From Calliopsis andreniformis (taxonomy: Eukaryota; Arthropoda; Insecta; Hymenoptera; Andrenidae), in NCBI RefSeq assembly GCF_051401765.1, contig NW_027480545.1:434001-498000 (forward strand): a DNA stretch of 64,000 nt, given 5' to 3'. This document shows positions 1 through 11,170 of this stretch, in pieces. How positions within the stretch are numbered: the first letter of the stretch is position 1; each line of letters starts with the position of its first letter. The position numbers and the translations under genes are program-made. The notes beneath the pieces were generated by a model, which was given only the letters and a program-made list of their open reading frames with translations, searched no databases and was not told where the DNA came from.

Positions 1-685
1 TCAATCCTCAATACTCAATCTTCAATCCTCAATCCTCAATCCTCGGTCCTCAATCCTCAATCCTCAATGGTCAATCTCCAATCCTGAATACTCAATCTTC
101 AATCCTCAATCCTCAATCGCCAATCCTGCATCCTCATTCTTCAATCCTCGATACCCTATCCTCAATCTTCAATCCTCAATACTCAATCCTCAATTCTCAA
201 TCCTCAATCCTCAGTCCTGAGTCCTCACACCTCAATCTTCAACCCTCAGCCCTCAACCTCAATCCTCAATCCTCAATCCTCAATCCTCAACCCTCAATAC
301 TCAATCTTCAATCTTCAATCCTCAGTCCTCAAACCACAATTCTGAATCCTCAATCCTGAATCCTCAATCTTCAGCCCTCAGTCCTCAACAATCAGTTGTC
401 AATCCTCAATCCCCAATAGAATATCCTCAATTCACAGTTTTCAATACTCAATACCCAATCTAAAATCTTCAAATCTCTATCCACAAACATCAATTCTCAT
501 CACTCAACCCTCAACACTCAGTCCACAATGTTCAATCCTGAATCCTCAATTCTCAATCTTCAATCCTCAATACTCAATCATTAATCCTCTATCCTCAATC
601 CTGAATCTTCAATCCTCAATCCCCAATACTCAATCCTCAATCCTCAATCCTCAATCCTCAATCATCAATCCTCAATCTTCAATCC
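1..685 (+). repeat. Left-edge segment, paralogue of 7,252-7,936 and 8,399-9,083
   Basis: This stretch aligns with the 1,147-bp tandem pair further right at constant offsets of 7,251 and 8,398 bases. Shared markers include the rare unit ATGGTCAATC near 67, the run CCTCGGTCC near 45, the A1 anchor near 386 and the CTCTATCC unit near 588. Similarity fades after about 685, where this copy runs into a CCTCGGT unit and the others do not. It looks like an older relative of the same higher-order unit. No gene is visible. Confidence 0.8.
380..528 (+). repeat. A1 anchor block (representative copy): diverged heptads kept in register
   Basis: About 21 consecutive 7-base units have diverged far from CCTCAAT yet remain in the 7-base register. 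Markers in order are CAACAATCAG, TAGAATATCC, TTCACAGTTTTC, ATCTCTATCCAC and CTCAACACTCAGTCC. Similar copies start near 7637, 8784, 12006, 14537, 33439, 47774, 50652, 59575 and 60650. Truncated copies that keep only the first part start near 10825, 48528 and 51406. The copy near 9855 is an A1/A2 hybrid. The block supplies most of the TAG and TGA triplets that end open frames. No function is evident. Confidence 0.85.
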
Positions 686-1454
686 TCAACCCTCAATCCT
701 CGGTCCTCAATCCTCAATCTTCAATCCTCAATACTCAATCTTCAATCCTCAATCCTCAATCCTCAATCCTCAATCCTCAATCTTCAATCCTCAATACTGA
801 ATCTTCAATCCCCAATCCTCAATCCTCAATCCTCAATCCTCAATCCTCAATCCTCAATCCTCAGTCCTCAAACCTCAATTCTGAATCCTCAATCCTGAAT
901 CCTCAATCTTCAGCCCTCAGTCCTCAACAATCAGTTGTCAATCCTCAATCCTCAATAGAATATCCTCAGTTCACAGGTTTCAATACTCAATACTGAATCT
1001 GCAATCTTCAAATCTCTATCCACAAACAACAATCCTCATCACTCAACCCTCAACACTCAGTCCCCAATCCTCAATCTTCAATTCTCAATCCTCAATCCTC
1101 AATCGTCAATCCACAATCCTCAATCTTCAATTCTCAATACTCAATCTTCAATCCTCAATCCTCAATCCTCGGTCCTCAATCCTCAATCCTCAATCGTCAA
1201 TCTCCAATCCTGAATACTCAATTTTCAATCCTCAATCCTCAATCGCCCATCCTCCATCCTCATTCTTCAATCCTCAATACCCTATACTCAATCTTCAATC
1301 CTCAATACTCAATCCTCAATTCTCAATCCTCAATCCTCAGTCCTGAGTCCTCACACCTCAATCTTCAACCCTCAGCCCTCAACCTCAATCCTCAATCCTC
1401 AATCCTCAATCCTCAACCCTCAATACTCAATCTTCAATCTTCAATCCTCAGTCC
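686..1454 (+). repeat. Array segment with an A4-like anchor near 925
   Basis: Ordinary heptad array. The anchor block near 925 carries the CACAGGTTTC variant and the ACAACAATCC ending, which are also found in the block near 11,398, so part of this stretch is a paralogue of about 11,350-11,700. The run starting with CCTCGGTCC near 695 resembles 14,745-14,914. No gene or RNA feature is seen. Confidence 0.7.
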
Positions 1455-2365
1455 TTAAACCACAATTCTGAATCCTCAATCCTGAATCCTCAATCTTCAG
1501 CCCTCAGTCCTCAACAATCAGTTGTCAATCCTCAATCCTCACTAGAATATCCTCAGTTCAGAGTTTTCCATACGCAATACTCAATCTGCAATCTTCATAT
1601 CTCTATCCACAAACATCAATTCTCATCACTCAGCCATCAACTCTCAGTCCCCAATCCTCAATCTTCAATCGTATATCCTCAATCCTCAATTATCAATCCT
1701 CAATCCTCAATCCTCATTCTTCAACCCTCAATACTCAATCTTCAATCCTCAAACCTCAATCCTCAATCCTCAATCTTCAATCCTCAATCCTCAATCCTCA
1801 ATCCTCAATGCTCATTCTTCAATCCTCAATACCCAATACTCAATCTTCAATCCTCAATCCTCAATCCTCAACTCTCAATCCTCAATCCTCAATCCTCAGT
1901 CCTCAAACCTCAATCCTCAACCCTCAGCCCTCATCTTCAATCCTCAATCCTCAATCCTCAATTCTCAATCTTCAATCCTCAATACTCAATCTTCAATCCT
2001 CAATCCTCAATTCTCAATCCTCAATACTCAATCCTCAATCGTCAGTCCTTAATCCCCAATCCTCAATCTTCAACACTCAACCCTCAATACTCAATCCACA
2101 ATCCTCAATCTTCAATCCTCAATACTCAATCTTCAATCCTCAATCCTCAATCCTCAATCCTCAATCCTCAATCCTCGGTCCTCAATCCTCAATCTTCAAT
2201 CCTCAATAGTCAATCTTCAATCCTCAATCCTCAATCCTCAATCCTCAATCCTCATTCTTCAATCCTCAATACCCAATCCTCAATCTTCAATCCTCAATCC
2301 TCAATCCTCAATTCTCAATCCTCAATCCTCAATCCTCAATCCTGAATCCTCAATCTTCAGACCTC

Positions 2366-2512
2366 AGTCCTCAACAATCAGCTGTCAATCCTCAATCCTC
2401 ACTAGAATATCCTCAGTTCAGAGTTTTCCATACGCAATACTCAATTTGCAATCTTCATATCTCTACCCACAAACATCAATTCTCATCACTCAGCCATCAA
2501 CCCTCAGTCCCC
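2366..2512 (+). repeat. A2 anchor block (representative copy)
   Basis: A2 differs from A1 by CACTAGAATATCC, CAGTTCAGAG, TTTTCCATACGCAATAC, CTTCATATCTC and a CACTCAGCCATCAAC ending. All units are in the 7-base register. Copies start near 1512, 2372, 4486, 6651, 9435, 12887, 13844, 14971, 15831, 18002, 18890, 19750, 21921, 24140, 27325, 29174, 32360, 37518, 38629, 39481, 43128, 44249, 45042, 54257, 55215, 55928, 62076 and 62936 (28 in all). The ACGCAAT unit is one of the few CpG-bearing units in the array. A CGTCAAT, CGTAAAT or CGCCAAT unit usually follows. Confidence 0.85.
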
Positions 2513-3067
2513 AATCCTCAATCTTCAATCGTCAATCCTCAATCCTCAATTATCAATCCTCAATCCTCAATCCTCAATCCTCAACCCTCAATACTCAACC
2601 TTCAATCCTCAAACCTCAATCCTCAATCCTCAATCTTCAATCCTCAATCCTCAATCCTCAATCCTCAATGCTCATCCTTCAATCCTCAATACCCAATCCT
2701 CAATCTTCAATCCTCAATCCTCAATCCTCAACTCTCAATCCTCAATCCTCAATCCTCAGTCCTCAAACCTCAATCCTCAACCCTCAGCCCTCATATTCAA
2801 TTCTCAATCCTCAATCCTCAATTCTCAACCTTCAATCCTCAATACTCAATCTTCAATCCTCAATCCTCAATTCTCAATCCTCAATACTCAATCCTCAATC
2901 GTCAATCCTCAATCCCCAATCCTCAGTCTTCAATACTCAATCCTCAATCCTCAATCCTCAATCCTCAATCCTCAATCCTCATTCTTCAATCCTCAATACC
3001 CAATCCTCAATCTTCAATCCTCAATCCTCAATCCTCAATTCTCAATCCTCAATCCTCAATCCTCAGA

Positions 3068-3430
3068 CCTCAGACATCAATGCTCAGCCCTCAGTCCTCG
3101 TCCTCAGTCCACAACCCTCAATCCTCAATCATCAATCTTCAATCATCAATATTCAATCTTCAGTCCTCAATCCTCAATCCTAAATCCTCAATGTTCAATC
3201 CGCAATACCCAATCCTCAATCTTCAATCCTCAATCCTCAATCCTCAATCCTCAATCCTCAATCCTCAATCCTCAATCCTCAATCCTCAATCCTCACTCCT
3301 CAAACACCAATCCTGGATCCTCAATCCTGAATCCTCAATCTTCAGACCTCAGTCCTCAACAATCAGTTGTCAATTCTCAATCCTCAATAGAATATCATCA
3401 ATTCACAGTTTTCAATACTCAATACTCAAG
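3068..3430 (+). repeat. S module (representative copy), linked to an A3 anchor
   Basis: This module of about 360 bp begins with AGACATCAATGCTCAGCCC, then has a 6-base CCTCGT (or CATCGT) unit, CCACAACCC, a run of CATCAAT units, CTAAATCC, TTCAATCCGCAATACCC, ACTCCTCAAACACC and finally an A3 anchor. Its ATGCTCAGCC marker lies at 3080, 5620, 22776, 26377, 27621, 28305, 31411, 36479, 40462, 42089, 46023, 46993, 48901, 49871, 51779, 56635, 58899 and 63651 (18 copies). The last copy loses its A3 end. The copies are nearly identical, so the module spread recently compared with the anchors alone. Confidence 0.85.
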
Positions 3431-3502
3431 CTGCAATCTTTAAATCTCTATCCACAAACACCAATTCTCATCACTCAACACTCAGCACTCGGTCCCCAGT
3501 CC
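3351..3502 (+). repeat. A3 anchor block (representative copy)
   Basis: A3 is marked by AATATCATCAATTCACAG, TCAAGCTGCAATC, CTTTAAATCTC (TAA stop; TTTAAA site) and ACACTCAGCACTCAGTCCCC. A GGATCC site lies just before most copies. Copies start near 3357, 5876, 7050, 8197, 16873, 20792, 23032, 25892, 26647, 27891, 28575, 30926, 31681, 36026, 36750, 40732, 41646, 42360, 46293, 47263, 49171, 50141, 52049, 53181, 56898 and 59169 (26). The TAA in CTTTAAATC explains why so many apparent open frames end with the same residues. Confidence 0.85.
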
Positions 3503-3924
3503 TCAATCTTCAATCCTCAATCCTCAATCCTCAATCCTCAATCCTCAATACTCAATCCTCAATCCTCAATCTTCAATCCTCAATACTCAATCATCAATCA
3601 TCAATCCTCAGTCCTCAATCCTCAAACCTCAATCCTCAACCCTCAGCCCTCATCCTCATTCTTCAATCCTCAATACCCAATCCTCAATCTTCAATCCTCA
3701 ATCCCCAGTCCTCAATCTTCAATCCTCAATGCTCCATCCTCAATCCTCTATCCTCAGTCCTCAGTCCTCAATACTCAATTTTCAATCCTCAATCCTCAAT
3801 CCTCAATCCTCAATCCTAAATCCCCAATCATCAATCCCCAATCTTCAATACTCAATCCTCAATCCTCAATCCTGAATCCTCAATACTAAAGCATCAATCC
3901 TCAATTCTCAATACTCAATAGAAC

Positions 3925-3942
3925 ATCCTGAATTCTCAGGAT
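3925..3942. repeat. B block inverted repeat, copy 1
   Basis: Perfect 7-bp arms ATCCTGA and TCAGGAT flank an ATTC loop, with an EcoRI site (GAATTC) across the left arm and loop. It sits in CTAAAGC...GAACATCC...three CCTCAAA units...CATCAT. The block aligns unit by unit with the GAATATCC part of the anchors, so it is a diverged anchor relative. It has no T-run and is not a bacterial terminator. Confidence 0.85.
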
Positions 3943-4761
3943 TCAATACTCAAACCTCAAACCTCAAACCTCTGCCATCATCCTCAATCCTCAATCCTCA
4001 ATCGTCAATCCTCAACCTTCAATCCTCAACACTCAACATTCAACCCTCAATCCTCAATCCTCAATCGTCAATCCGCAATCCTCAATCCTCAAACCGCAAT
4101 CTTCAATCCTCAATAATCAATCTTCAATCCTCACACTGAATCCTCAATCCTCAATCCTCCATGCTCAATCCTCAATCCTCAATACTCAATCTTCAATCCT
4201 CAATCCTCAATACTCAATCCTCAATCCTCATTCTTCAATCCTCAATACCCAAATCTCAATCTTCAATCCTCAATCCTCAATCCTCAATTCTCTATACTCA
4301 ATCCTCAGACCTCAGTCCTCATACCTCAATCCTCAACCCTCAGCCCTCATCCTCTATCCTCAATCCTCAACCTCAATCCTCAATCTTCAATCCTCAATAC
4401 TCAATCTTCAATCCTCAATCCTCAGTCCTCAAACTTCAATTCTGAATCCTCAATCCTGAATCCTCAATCTTCAGACCTCAGTCCTCAACAATCGGCTGTC
4501 AATCCTCAATCCTCACTAGAATATCCTCAGTTCAGAGTTTTCCATACGCAATACTCAATCTGCAATCTTCATATCTCTATCCACAAACATCAATTCTCAT
4601 CACTCAGCCATCAACTCTCAGTCCCCAATCCTCAATCTTCAATCGTAAATCCTCAATCCTCAATTATCAATCCTCAATCCTCAATCCTCATTCTTCAACC
4701 CTCAATACTCAATCTTCAATCCTCAAACCTCAATCCTCAATCCTCAATCTTCAATCCTCAA

Positions 4762-5040
4762 TCCTCAATCCTCAATCCTCAATGCTCATTCTTCAATCCT
4801 CAATACCCAATCCTCAATCTTCAATCCTCAATCCTCAATCCTCAACTCTCAATCCTCAATCCTCAATCCTCAGTCCTCAAACCTCAATCCTCAACCCTCA
4901 GCCCTCATCTTCAATCCTCAATCCTCAATCCTCAATTCTCAATCTTCAATCCTCAATACTCAATATTCAATCCTCAATCCTCAATTCTCAATCCTCAATA
5001 CTCAATCCTCAATCGTCAATCCTCAATCCCCAATCCTCAA
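4762..5040 (+). repeat. 279-bp stretch missing from the paralogous copies at 18.28 and 22.20 kb
   Basis: Here the left segment keeps about 40 units that both right-hand copies lack. The offset to the paralogue falls from 13,516 to 13,237 across it. The missing length, 279, equals 40 x 7 - 1, and the stretch contains exactly one 6-base unit (CCTCAT near 4,902), so the loss removed whole units. Exact edges are ambiguous because of flanking repeat similarity. Confidence 0.75.
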
Positions 5041-6443
5041 TCTTCAATACTCAACCCTCAATACTCAATCCACAATCCTCAATCTTCAATCCTCAATACT
5101 CAATCTTCAATCCTCAATCCTCAATCCTCAATCCTCAATCCTCAATCCTCAATCCTCGGTCCTCAATCCTCAATCTTCAATCCTCAATACTCAATCTTCA
5201 ATCCTCAATCCTCAATCCTCAATCCTCAATCCTCATTCTTCAATCCTCAATACCCAATCCTCAATCCTCAACTCTCAATCCTCAATCCTCAATCCTCAGT
5301 CCTCAAACCTCAATCCTCAACCCTCAGCCCTCATATTCAATCCTCAATCCTCAATCCTCAATTCTCAATCTTCAATCCTCAATACTCAATCTTCAATCCT
5401 CAATCCTCAATTCTCAATCCTCAATACTCAATCCTCAATCGTCAATCCTCAATCCCCAATCCTCAATCTTCAATACTCAATCCTCAATCCTCAATCCTCA
5501 ATCCTCAATCCTCAATCCTCATTCTTCAATCCTCAATACCCAATCCTCAATCTTCAATCCTCAATCCTCAATCCTCAATTCTCAATCCTCAATCCTCAAT
5601 CCTCAGACCTCAGACATCAATGCTCAGCCCTCAGTCCTCGTCCTCAATCCACAACCCTCAATCCTCAATCATCAATCTTCAATCATCAATATTCAATCTT
5701 CAGTCCTCAATCCTCGATCCTAAATCCTCAATGTTCAATCCGCAATACCCAATCCTCAATCTTCAATCCTCAATCCTCAAACCTCAATCCTCAATCCTCA
5801 ATCCTCAATCCTCAATCCTCAATCCTCACTCCTCAAACACCAATCCTGAATCCTCAATCTTCAGACCTCAGTCCTCAACAATCAGTTGTCAATTCTCAAT
5901 CCTCAATAGAATATCATCAATTCACAGTTTTCAATACTCAATACTCAAGCTGCAATCTTTAAATCTCTATCCACAAACACCAATTCTCATCACTCAACAC
6001 TCAGCACTCAGTCCCCAGTCCTCAATCTTCAATCCTCAATCCTCAATCCTCAATCCTCAATCCTCAATCCTCAATCCTCAATCCTCAATCTTCAATCGTC
6101 AATACTCAATCATCAATCATCAATCCTCAGTCCTCAATCCTCAAACCTCAATCCTCAACCCTCAGCCCTCATCCTCATTCTTCAATCCTCAATACCCAAT
6201 CCTCAATCTTCAATCCTCAATCCCCAGTCCTCAATCTTCAATCCTCAATGCTCCATCCTCAAGCCTCTATCCTCAGTCCTCAGTCCTCAATACTCAATTT
6301 TCAATCCTCAATCCTCAATCCTCAATCCTCAATCCTAAATCCTCAATCATCAATCCCCAATCTTCAATACTCAATCCTCAATCCTCAATCCTGAATCCTC
6401 AATACTAAAGCATCAATCCTCAATTCTCAATACTCAATAGAAC

Positions 6444-6461
6444 ATCCTGAATTCTCAGGAT
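6444..6461. repeat. B block inverted repeat, copy 2
   Basis: Perfect ATCCTGA / TCAGGAT arms with an ATTC loop. It lies about 564 bases after the A3 anchor near 5876, the same spacing as copy 1 from its A3 anchor. Confidence 0.85.
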
Positions 6462-6590
6462 TCAATACTCAAACCTCAAACCTCAAACCTCAGCCATCAT
6501 CCTCAATCGTCAATCCTCAACCTTCAATCCTCAACACTCAACCTTCAACCCTCAATCCTCAATCCTCAATCGTCAATCCTCAATCCTCAG

Positions 6591-6913
6591 TCCTCAAACT
6601 TCAATTCTGAATCCTCAATCCTGAATCCTCAATCTTCAGACCTCAGTCCTCAACAATCAGCTGTCAATCCTCAATCCTCACTAGAATATCCTCAGTTCAG
6701 AGTTTTCCATACGCAATACTCAATCTGCAATCTTCATATCTCTATCCACAAACATCAATTCTCATCACTCAGCCATCAACTCTCAGTCCCCAATCCTCAA
6801 TCTTCAATCGTAAATCCTCAATCCTCAATTATCAATCCTCAATCCTCAATCCTCAATTCTCAACCCTCAATACTCAATCCTCAATCGTCAATCCTCAATC
6901 CCCAATCCTCAAT
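6591..6913 (+). repeat. Junction segment with an A2 anchor near 6651
   Basis: This stretch joins the end of the 5.1-kb segment to the 1,147-bp tandem pair. It repeats the sequence around the A2 anchor at 4.44-4.70 kb and then switches to units resembling 5.44 kb. No gene or other feature is visible. Confidence 0.65.
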
Positions 6914-8060
6914 CTTCAATACTCAATCCTCAATCCTCAATCCTCAATCCTCAATCCTCAATCCTCAATCCTCAATCCTCAATCCTCACTCCTCAAACAC
7001 CAATCCTGGATCCTCAATCCTGAATCCTCAATCTTCAGACCTCAGTCCTCAACAATCAGTTGTCAATTCTCAATCCTCAATAGAATATCATCAATTCACA
7101 GCTTTCAATACTCCATACTCAAGCTGCAATCTTTAAATCTCTATCCACAAACACCAATTCCCATCACTCAACACTCAGCACTCAGTCCCCAGTCCTCAAT
7201 CTTCAATCCTCAATCCTCAATCCTCAATCGTCAATCCTCAATCCTCAATCTTCAATCCTCAATACTCAATCTTCAATCCTCAATCCTCAATCCTCGGTCC
7301 TCAATCCTCAATCCTCAATGGTCAATCTCCAATCCTGAATACTCAATCTTCAATCCTCAATCCTCAATCGCCAATCCTGCATTCTCATTCTTCAATCCTC
7401 GATACCCTATCCTCAATCTTCAATCCTCAATACTCAATCCTCAATTCTCAATCCTCAATCCTCAGTCCTGAGTCCTCACACCTCAATCTTCAACCCTCAG
7501 CCCTCAACCTCAATCCTCAATCCTCAATCCTCAATCCTCAACCCTCAATACTCAATCTTCAATCTTCAATCCTCAGTCCTCAAACCACAATTCTGAATCC
7601 TCAATCCTGAATCCTCAATCTTCAGCCCTCAGTCCTCAACAATCAGTTGTCAATCCTCAATCCCCAATAGAATATCCTCAATTCACAGTTTTCAATACTC
7701 AATACCCAATCTGCAATTTTCAAATCTCTATCCACAAACATCAATTCTCATCACTCAACCCTCAACACTCAGTCCACAATGTTCAATCCTGAATCCTCAA
7801 TTCTCAATCTTCAATCCTCAATACTCAATCATTAATCCTCTATCCTCAATCCTCAATCTTCAATCCTCAATGCCCAATACTCAATCCTCAATCCTCAATC
7901 CTCAATCCTCAATCATCAATCCTCAATCTTCAATACTCAATCCTCAATCCTCAATCCTCAATCCTCAATCCTCAATCATCAATCCTCAATCCTCAATCCT
8001 CAATGCTCAACCTTTAATCCTCAATCCTCAATCCTCAATCTTCAATCCTCAATCCTCAAT
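6914..8060 (+). repeat. 1,147-bp tandem duplication, copy 1
   Basis: Every marker here recurs exactly 1,147 bases to the right, including the A3 anchor (7050 and 8197), the A1 anchor (7637 and 8784), ATGGTCAATC, and the CTCAACCTTTAATCC unit. The length 1,147 equals 164 x 7 - 1, and one 6-base unit (CCTCAA before CCTCAAT near 7,505) is present. The differences I noticed are single bases. Confidence 0.88.
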
Positions 8061-9207
8061 CTTCAATACTCAATCCTCAATCCTCAATCCTCAATCCTCA
8101 ATCCTCAATCCTCAATCCTCAATCCTCAATCCTCACTCCTCAAACACCAATCCTGGATCCTCAATCCTGAATCCTCAATCTTCAGACCTCAGTCCTCAAC
8201 AATCAGTTGTCAATTCTCAATCCTCAATAGAATATCATCAATTCACAGCTTTCAATACTCCATACTCAAGCTGCAATCTTTAAATCTCTATCCACAAACA
8301 CCAATTCCCATCACTCAACACTCAGCACTCAGTCCCCAGTCCTCAATCTTCAATCCTCAATCCTCAATCCTCAATCGTCAATCCTCAATCCTCAATCTTC
8401 AATCCTCAATACTCAATCTTCAATCCTCAATCCTCAATCCTCGGTCCTCAATCCTCAATCCTCAATGGTCAATCTCCAATCCTGAATACTCAATCTTCAA
8501 TCCTCAATCCTCAATCGCCAATCCTGCATCCTCATTCTTCAATCCTCGATACCCTATCCTCAATCTTCAATCCTCAATACTCAATCCTCAATTCTCAATC
8601 CTCAATCCTCAGTCCTGAGTCCTCACACCTCAATCTTCAACCCTCAGCCCTCAACCTCAATCCTCAATCCTCAATCCTCAATCCTCAACCCTCAATACTC
8701 AATCTTCAATCTTCAATCCTCAGTCCTCAAACCACAATTCTGAATCCTCAATCCTGAATCCTCAATCTTCAGCCCTCAGTCCTCAACAATCAGTTGTCAA
8801 TCCTCAATCCCCAATAGAATATCCTCAATTCACAGTTTTCAATACTCAATACCCAATCTGCAATCTTCAAATCTCTATCCACAAACATCAATTCTCATCA
8901 CTCAACCCTCAACACTCAGTCCACAATGTTCAATCCTGAATCCTCAATTCTCAATCTTCAATCCTCAATACTCAATCATTAATCCTCTATCCTCAATCCT
9001 CAATCTTCAATCCTCAATGCCCAATACTCAATCCTCAATCCTCAATCCTCAATCCTCAATCATCAATCCTCAATCTTCAATACTCAATCCTCAATCCTCA
9101 ATCCTCAATCCTCAATCCTCAATCATCAATCCTCAATCCTCAATCCTCAATGCTCAACCTTTAATCCTCAATCCTCAATCCTCAATCTTCAATCCTCAAT
9201 CCTCAAT
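8061..9207 (+). repeat. 1,147-bp tandem duplication, copy 2
   Basis: This is the second copy. It ends where the next unit reads CCTCAAT and the first copy continues with CTTCAAT into its neighbour. It still contains both anchors in order (A3 near 8197, A1 near 8784). The sequence does not show which copy is the original. Confidence 0.88.
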
Positions 9208-10439
9208 CCTCAATCCTCAATCCTCAATCCTCAATCCTCAATCCTCAATCTTCAATCCTCAATACTCGATCCTCAATCCTCAGTGCTCATTCTTCAATCC
9301 TCAATACCCAATCCTCAATCTTCAATCCTCAATCCTCAATCCCCAATCCTCAATCCACAATCCTCAATCCACAGTCCTCAAACCACAGTCCTGAATCCTC
9401 AATCCTGAATCCTCAATCTTCAGACCTCAGTCCTCAACAATCAGCTGTCAATCCTCAATCCTCACTAGAATATCCTCAGTTCCGAGTTTTCCATACGCAA
9501 TACTTAATCTGCAATCTTCATATCTCTATCCACACACATCAATTCTCATCACTCAGCCATCAACTCTCAGTCCCCAATCCTCAATCTTCAATCGTCAATC
9601 CTCAATTCTCAATTATCAATCCTCAATCCTCAATCCTCAATCTTCAACCCTCAATACTCAATCTTCAATCCGCAAACCTCAATCCTCAATCCTCAATCCT
9701 CAATCCTCAATATTCAATCCGCAATACCCAATCCTCAATCTTCAATCCTCAATCCTCAATCCTCAATCCTCAATTCTCAATCCTCAATCCTCTGTCCTCA
9801 AACCACAATCCTGAATCCTCAATCCTGAATCCTCAATCTTCAGCCCTCAGTCCTCAACAATCAGTTGTCAATCCTCAATCCTCAATAGAATATCCTCAGT
9901 TCAGAGCTTTCCATACGCAATACTCAATCTGCAATCTTCAAATCTCTATCCGCAAACATCAATTCTCATCACTCAGCCCTCAACACTCAGTCCCCAATCC
10001 TCAATCTTCAATCCTCAATCCTCAATCCTCAATCCTCAATCCACAATCTTCAATCCTCAATACTCAATCTGCAATCCTCAATCCTCAATCGTCAGTCCTC
10101 ATTCCTCAAACCTCAACCCTCAGCCCTCAGTCCTCATCCTCAGTTCTCAATTCTCAATCCTCAGGCCTCAATCCTCAATCCTCAATTCTCATTCTTCAAT
10201 CCTCAATACCCAATCCTCAATCTTCAATCCTCAATCCCCAATCCTCAATTCTCAATCCTCAATCCGCAATCCTCAGACCTCTAACATCAATATTCAACCC
10301 TCAGTCCTGGTCCCCAATCCACAACCCTCAATCCTCAGTCCTCATTCCTCAATCCTCAATCCTCAATCCTGAATCCTCAATCTTCAATCCTCAATACTCA
10401 GTCCTCAATCCTCAATCCTCAATTTTCAATCATCAATAC
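9208..10439 (+). repeat. Mosaic array segment with anchors near 9435 and 9855
   Basis: Heptad array with an A2-type anchor near 9435 (CAGTTCCGAG variant) and an A1/A2 hybrid near 9855 (TAGAATATCC joined to CAGAGCTTTCC). Variant units such as CCTCTGT and CCGCAAT are common. No long matching partner was found by eye and no gene is present. Confidence 0.65.
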
Positions 10440-11170
10440 TCAATCTTCAATCCTCAATCCTCATTCCTCAATCCTCAATCCTCAATCCTCAATCCTCAAT
10501 CTTCAATCCTCAATACTCAATCTTCAACCCTCAATCCTCAATCATCAATCCTCAATCCTCATTCTTCAATCCTCAACACCATATCCTCAATCCTCAACCC
10601 TCAATCCTCAATCCTCTATTCTCAATCCTCAATCCTCAATCCTCAGACCTCAAACATCAATACTCAACCCTCAGTCCTCGTCCTCAATACACAACCCTCA
10701 ATCCTCAATACTCAATCTTCAATCATCAATATTCAATCTTCAGTCCTCAATCCTCAATCCTCAGTCCTCAAACCTCAAATCTGAATCCTCAATCCTGAAT
10801 CCTCAATCTTCAGCCCTCAGTCCTCAAGAATCAGTTGTCAATCCTCAATCCTCAATCCTCAATCCTCAATCCTCAGTCCCCAATCCTCAATCCTCAATCT
10901 TCAATCCTCAATACTCAATCTTCAATCCTCAATCATCAATCCTCAATCCTCAATCCTCATTCTTCAATCCTCAACACCAAATCCTCAATCTTCAATCCTC
11001 AATCCTCAATCCTCTATTCTCGATCCTCAATCATCAATCCTCAGACCTCAAACATCAATACTCAACCCTCAGTCATCGTCCTCAATCCACAACACTCAAT
11101 CCTCAATCCTCAATCTTCAATCATCAATATTCAATCTTCAATCCTAAATCCTCAATCATCAGTCCTCAAT
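10440..11170 (+). repeat. Distant paralogue of 48,144-48,874 and 51,022-51,752
   Basis: A constant offset of 37,704 links this stretch to the 48.1-kb region, and +2,878 links that one to 51.0 kb. Shared markers are CTCAACACCA, CTCTATTCTC, CAGACCTCAAACATC, the 6-base CCTCGT unit, TCAATACACAACC, and a truncated anchor (near 10825, 48528 and 51406) that stops after CAGTTGTCAATCC. The truncated anchor is an unusual shared derived character, so common descent is well supported. Confidence 0.82.

Larger units (their letters stand above)
1455..6590 (+). repeat. 5.1-kb higher-order segment, paralogue of 14.9-23.7 kb
   Basis: Markers in this segment recur to the right at stepwise offsets. The offset is 13,459 from about 1.5 to 3.0 kb, 13,516 from about 3.2 to 4.76 kb, 13,237 from 5.04 to 5.43 kb, and 17,156 from 5.43 kb onward. 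The steps show an 8-unit gain plus loss of one 6-base unit in the other copy near 3.1 kb, a 279-bp deletion in the other copy, and then an extra 3,919-bp duplication there. Anchors lie near 1512, 2372, 3357, 4486 and 5876; B blocks lie near 3925 and 6444. This copy appears closer to the ancestral arrangement. Confidence 0.85.

Noticed and set aside
380..528. Anchor block as an inserted mobile element or as a tRNA/small RNA gene
   Set aside because: It has no terminal inverted repeats, target-site duplication, poly-A tail or reading frame, and it divides cleanly into 7-base units in phase with the array. I could not form a tRNA cloverleaf or recognise A/B box promoter elements.
3925..3942. B hairpin as a rho-independent terminator
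   Set aside because: The stem is only 7 bp, no T-run follows, and there is no gene upstream.
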